Part shown: positions 58,026-64,000 of the stretch, piece by piece
Layout: each line of letters starts with the position of its first letter
Numbering within the stretch: the first letter of the stretch is position 1
NCBI RefSeq assembly: GCF_901000735.1
Contig: NC_081541.1
Location: 9,725,055 to 9,789,054, forward strand
DNA length: 64,000 nt
From: Corylus avellana
Taxonomy: Eukaryota > Streptophyta > Magnoliopsida > Fagales > Betulaceae
Reading direction: 5' to 3'
Translations under genes and position numbers: made by a program
Notes under the pieces: generated by a model
Told to the model about the DNA's origin: nothing
Databases searched by the model: none
Seen by the model: the letters and a program-made list of their open reading frames with translations, nothing else

Positions 58026-59670
58026 TAATTTTGTATGATATTCTGTATCATATACTCACTTATAATCATGATCAACGATTGCTGAATTTCAATAGAGGGA
58101 AAGAAGCTAGGCAAAAATAGTTTTGAATAAAAGAAGCCTTCCTCCACCATGATTGGGGGGGATACAAGATGAATTGGCATGCTACTTCATACTACTATTA
58201 ACGACTCTCTCTCCCCCAAGTGAAGTATCTGTGGTTACTGGATACTTTGTGAAGTAATATGTATATCCATTGAAGTACCCAATAGATATCAGTTTACTTC
58301 TACAGGCTGCCAGTAGTCGTATGTGCTGCATGGGGGGTGGGTGTTGGTTTGTTCAGTTAGGAGGCTAAGTAATTCATCAGAGCATTGGACATCTTCTCTT
58401 GATGTTCGCATATTGGATATGGTGTGTCACATTTTTATTTCCCTTTTTGTGCAAGTGCTGGTAGCGATGCATAGATTTTCCCTTTTTTTTTTTGTGACTA
58501 GAGGGTGCTGTCAGATGATTATGTCTTTACAGTCTTAGTGTCCTATCAAGGAATCTTGATTTCTTGTTGGATTAGTTGGGGGGCTTAATGATTAGGTTCT
58601 AATCACTTTTTGAATCATAATGTTTTCAAAGACAAATGAAGGGGATTTTATCAGTTGGGTGGTAAAAATGAACAAGATTAAAGCACACCTATTTCCATGG
58701 TGGTTTGCTTTAATTAGGTGTCACTATCTGCATAATAGATTATCATCAGGTTGTCTCACGGATATCTAGAATTTTGATATTTTCATTTGACGGACAAATA
58801 CATGTTTCTTGTTAACATCCCTCCGAGGGAAGCTCAATTCTCAACCTAAGATTTGAATTAGAGAATTATGAGTAGCCTGTAGTTCTATTATGGTCTAAGC
58901 AGCCTTTTTTTTTTAACATCAATTTTATTAACTATTTCTTTTTGTATGTATTTTATTTCCAGGCAAACTAGTGATCCTAGAAGTGGCTTTGCCACCGTTG
59001 AGAAGGATCTCCCTGGGGGCTTGACGCCCATGCTTGGGGATAGAAAGGTAAGTCAACTTTAAACATTTTTGTGATATTATCTGTTTATGTACACGGGTTG
59101 TAATATATTGATGCGTAAATTTTTCTTTTTTTTAAGTCTTGTGAATATTTCCTAAGAAACTATCTTGATATTTATCAGGCCGTTTTTTTTAAAAAATATA
59201 TATTAATTACAGTTTTAGTGGTGGTTTTCCTTGGTAGACAGTTTCACTAGACCTGCTTGTATGTTCATGAAATAAAAATGAACTTAAGAACTGCCTAATC
59301 TATAACAAGTAAAACATGATTTTATGCTTTTATATTTTGGGTATTAATCCTGACATGTGAATCCAGAACATTATAAAAGTTAAAAAAAAAAAACCCTCGT
59401 CAAATTTCTGAAGTTTAGAGAGTAAGGTTGCTGCTAGAGGTACTGCATTTGCATCACTGTTCAACACTGCCCATTTTTTCTGTGAACAAAAAAGTTAAGA
59501 GAATCACATCTTCTGCTCTGTAGCATTCCATCTATGATATATGTATACTTTATTTTTATTGATTTCAATGTGTAAATTTTCCGTCCATCTTTCAGGTTGA
59601 GCATTTCTTGGGGATAAAGCGTAAAGCTGAGCCAGCAAACTCAGGCGCACCAAAGAAGCCTAAACCTTGA
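52310..59670 (+). CDS. DOT2: SART1/Snu66-family tri-snRNP splicing factor (DOT2/MDF-like)
   Basis: Twelve coding exons: 52310-53229, 53678-53819, 53922-53976, 54341-54454, 54555-54651, 54738-54804, 54944-55003, 55311-55914, 56213-56610, 57739-57959, 58963-59047 and 59596-59670. All GT-AG with consistent phase; 945 aa. Residues 1-306 are a highly charged RE/RD/KD-rich region with SR-like patches. The SART-1 domain follows: KKREERLNKK, SWVSRSRKL, VKVLHGLDKVMDGGAVVLTLKD, and a C-terminal MTPKEAFRMISHKFHGKGPGK block ending in GGLTPMLGDRK and a basic tail. SART1/Snu66 joins the U4/U6.U5 tri-snRNP; the Arabidopsis gene DOT2/MDF (At5g16780) is needed for splicing, vein patterning and meristem function. 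A leader exon ends at 51788, with a 5' UTR intron at 51789-52304. It is longer than the Arabidopsis protein as I recall it. Confidence 0.95.
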
Positions 59671-60948
59671 ACGGTTCTTCTTTATGGTGGAATTTTAGAG
59701 CTGAGTTTAGTGTTCTCATTCTACATGAAGTGCCAGCAGTGGACGTTAGCGAGTTGGTTTTCTGCCCAGTATAAATGCTGCAACCGTACTGTATCGAATG
59801 GCTGATCTACGTTCCTTCTAGTGACTGTAAATAAATTAAATTTGTAAGCTGTAACAGAAAATAGTTATGGTTTTAATTGCTCGGTGGAATTCGGCTGTGA
59901 GCCTGAGGATTATAGAATAATAGTTAGAAATTTTGCTTGTATTTTTACAATCCATCACTCTACTTGAGCTCCATTACATCTTTTTTTTTTTCCTTTACCT
60001 CCAGCCCACGCGCGGGATCAACAGGATATTTATCAACAGTTTGGGTCATGTATGAAAAATTCTTATAGTTGGCTAATTCTTTGGCCTGAGCACAAATTCT
60101 TTACATGAAAGACTTGGGAAGACAGAATCGAGAAAAAAAAGACTTGGCCTTCTTGGTCAAAAATTAAGAGGGTGCTTTTTGCTTTTAGATTGTTTGTTGA
60201 GTTGTTTATTAATGCTTTTGATGTAAAAAAGCTTTTGGCTGTTGATACCTGTGTGCATGCATGCATGTCTTAGTTGAGAGCCATGTTTATATCCAAGCAT
60301 GACTTGGATTAGTTGCTCAACTCTTAACTTTTTGGATAAGTAGTTGCTCAACTTTAACTTTATTTTAAGAGATAAGAAAAGTCTCTTAAGGGTACTTACC
60401 CTTAATCGGCTATAGACTACGTCTTATGAAACAGAGATCACTAGTTTAAATCCCTCATCTCTCTTCTCTTGTGTGAACATGTCAAAAAAAAAAATTCGAA
60501 AAAGTTGTGTATGATGGTTATTGACGCCTAAACACTACTCTGACCCCTTGGTAAATATTTGGCAAATGTGTTTGATTTTGTATATTAAAATTGCGATTTT
60601 AAACCAAATTGCAGATTTTGTATCGTTTGGATTGTGTTCTTAAAAAATTACAATTTGGAAACTTAGAAAAACTTGTGCCCAACATCTCAAAAACTTGCAT
60701 TTATGAAATGACGTTAAGATCGCAAACAAATGAACAATTCTAAATAACCGCAGTTCCAGAATCAGTTCTGGAGAGCATTCTGCAACACAGATAATAATTC
60801 AAAACAATCTTATTGATAGAACCAGGAGAAAACCAAGGAACCGACCCAGACCCAACACCTGTCTTGTCTAAAAACCATGATCTCTCTTCTATGTCAAACT
60901 CAAATTCCATTGTCAGAAGCTTGTGACTAGCCTGGAACTGGGGAGAGC
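59671..60948. other. Intergenic between convergent SART1 and cysteine synthase genes
   Basis: Contains the 3' UTRs of both genes and a decayed SINE (60381-60494). No other gene supported. Confidence 0.6.
60381..60494 (+). mobile_element. tRNA-derived SINE, short family, copy D (diverged)
   Basis: Keeps the order of copies A-C: GTCTCTTAAGGGTA, TTAATCGGCTATAGAC, AGATCACTAGTTTAAATCCC, CTTGTGTGAACATGTC and an A-tail. Box A and box B carry several substitutions. It is older than the other copies. Confidence 0.65.

Positions 60949-64000
<3,052 letters not shown>

Overview
The window is nuclear DNA of a dicot plant, probably a woody rosid. The genes carry short GT-AG introns, the intergenic DNA is AT-rich and full of MITEs, SINEs and LINE fragments, there is a cytosolic-type tRNA-Gly, and every recognisable protein has a land-plant relative. 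I rebuilt exon structures by hand and checked that reading phase is kept across each junction; no transcript data were available. N runs lie at 10901-11000, 15217-15316, 34078-34148, 34404-34426, 37995-38094, 41913-41948 and 43949-44184.

Layout from left to right: a minus-strand nuclear-type protein with an N-terminal domain, an Oberon-type PHD finger and a coiled coil (3135-7122); a repeat-rich stretch with a palindromic minisatellite (8.4-10.9 kb); a 4.2 kb block between two 100-N gaps (11001-15216) holding tRNA-Gly and a TSR2-like gene; a second minus-strand gene sharing the N-terminal domain but lacking the PHD finger (16286-20694); the gap-free twin of the 4.2 kb block (21743-25953); a DYW-type PPR editing factor, LOI1/MEF11-like (26113-28446); a glyoxalase/VOC protein (29084-30390); a seed-maturation LEA protein (32260-33221) and a broken copy split by an LTR-like insertion (35476-36256); an OVATE-family repressor (39610-40287); plastid SecE1 (45771-46265); prefoldin subunit 2 (46966-47412, minus); the SART1/DOT2 splicing factor (52310-59670); and the 3' part of a cysteine synthase gene running off the right edge (60949-64000, minus).

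The genes form no pathway; this is an ordinary euchromatic gene series. The order LOI1 - OFP - SECE1 - cysteine synthase, interleaved with PFD2, SMP-LEA and TSR2, resembles two Arabidopsis segments (around At4g14850-14880 and At3g22460-22510, recalled from memory) merged into one. This suggests a locus not split by the Arabidopsis-lineage duplication.

The main caution is that the 11.0-15.2 kb block looks like an allelic contig placed twice by the assembler, so the TSR2 and tRNA-Gly genes are probably single-copy. I did not find a previously undescribed molecular system. The items most worth a second look are the domain-sharing gene pair, the false duplication, the LTR-disrupted LEA pseudogene, the intron in the PPR gene and the well-preserved small transposons with intact target-site duplications.
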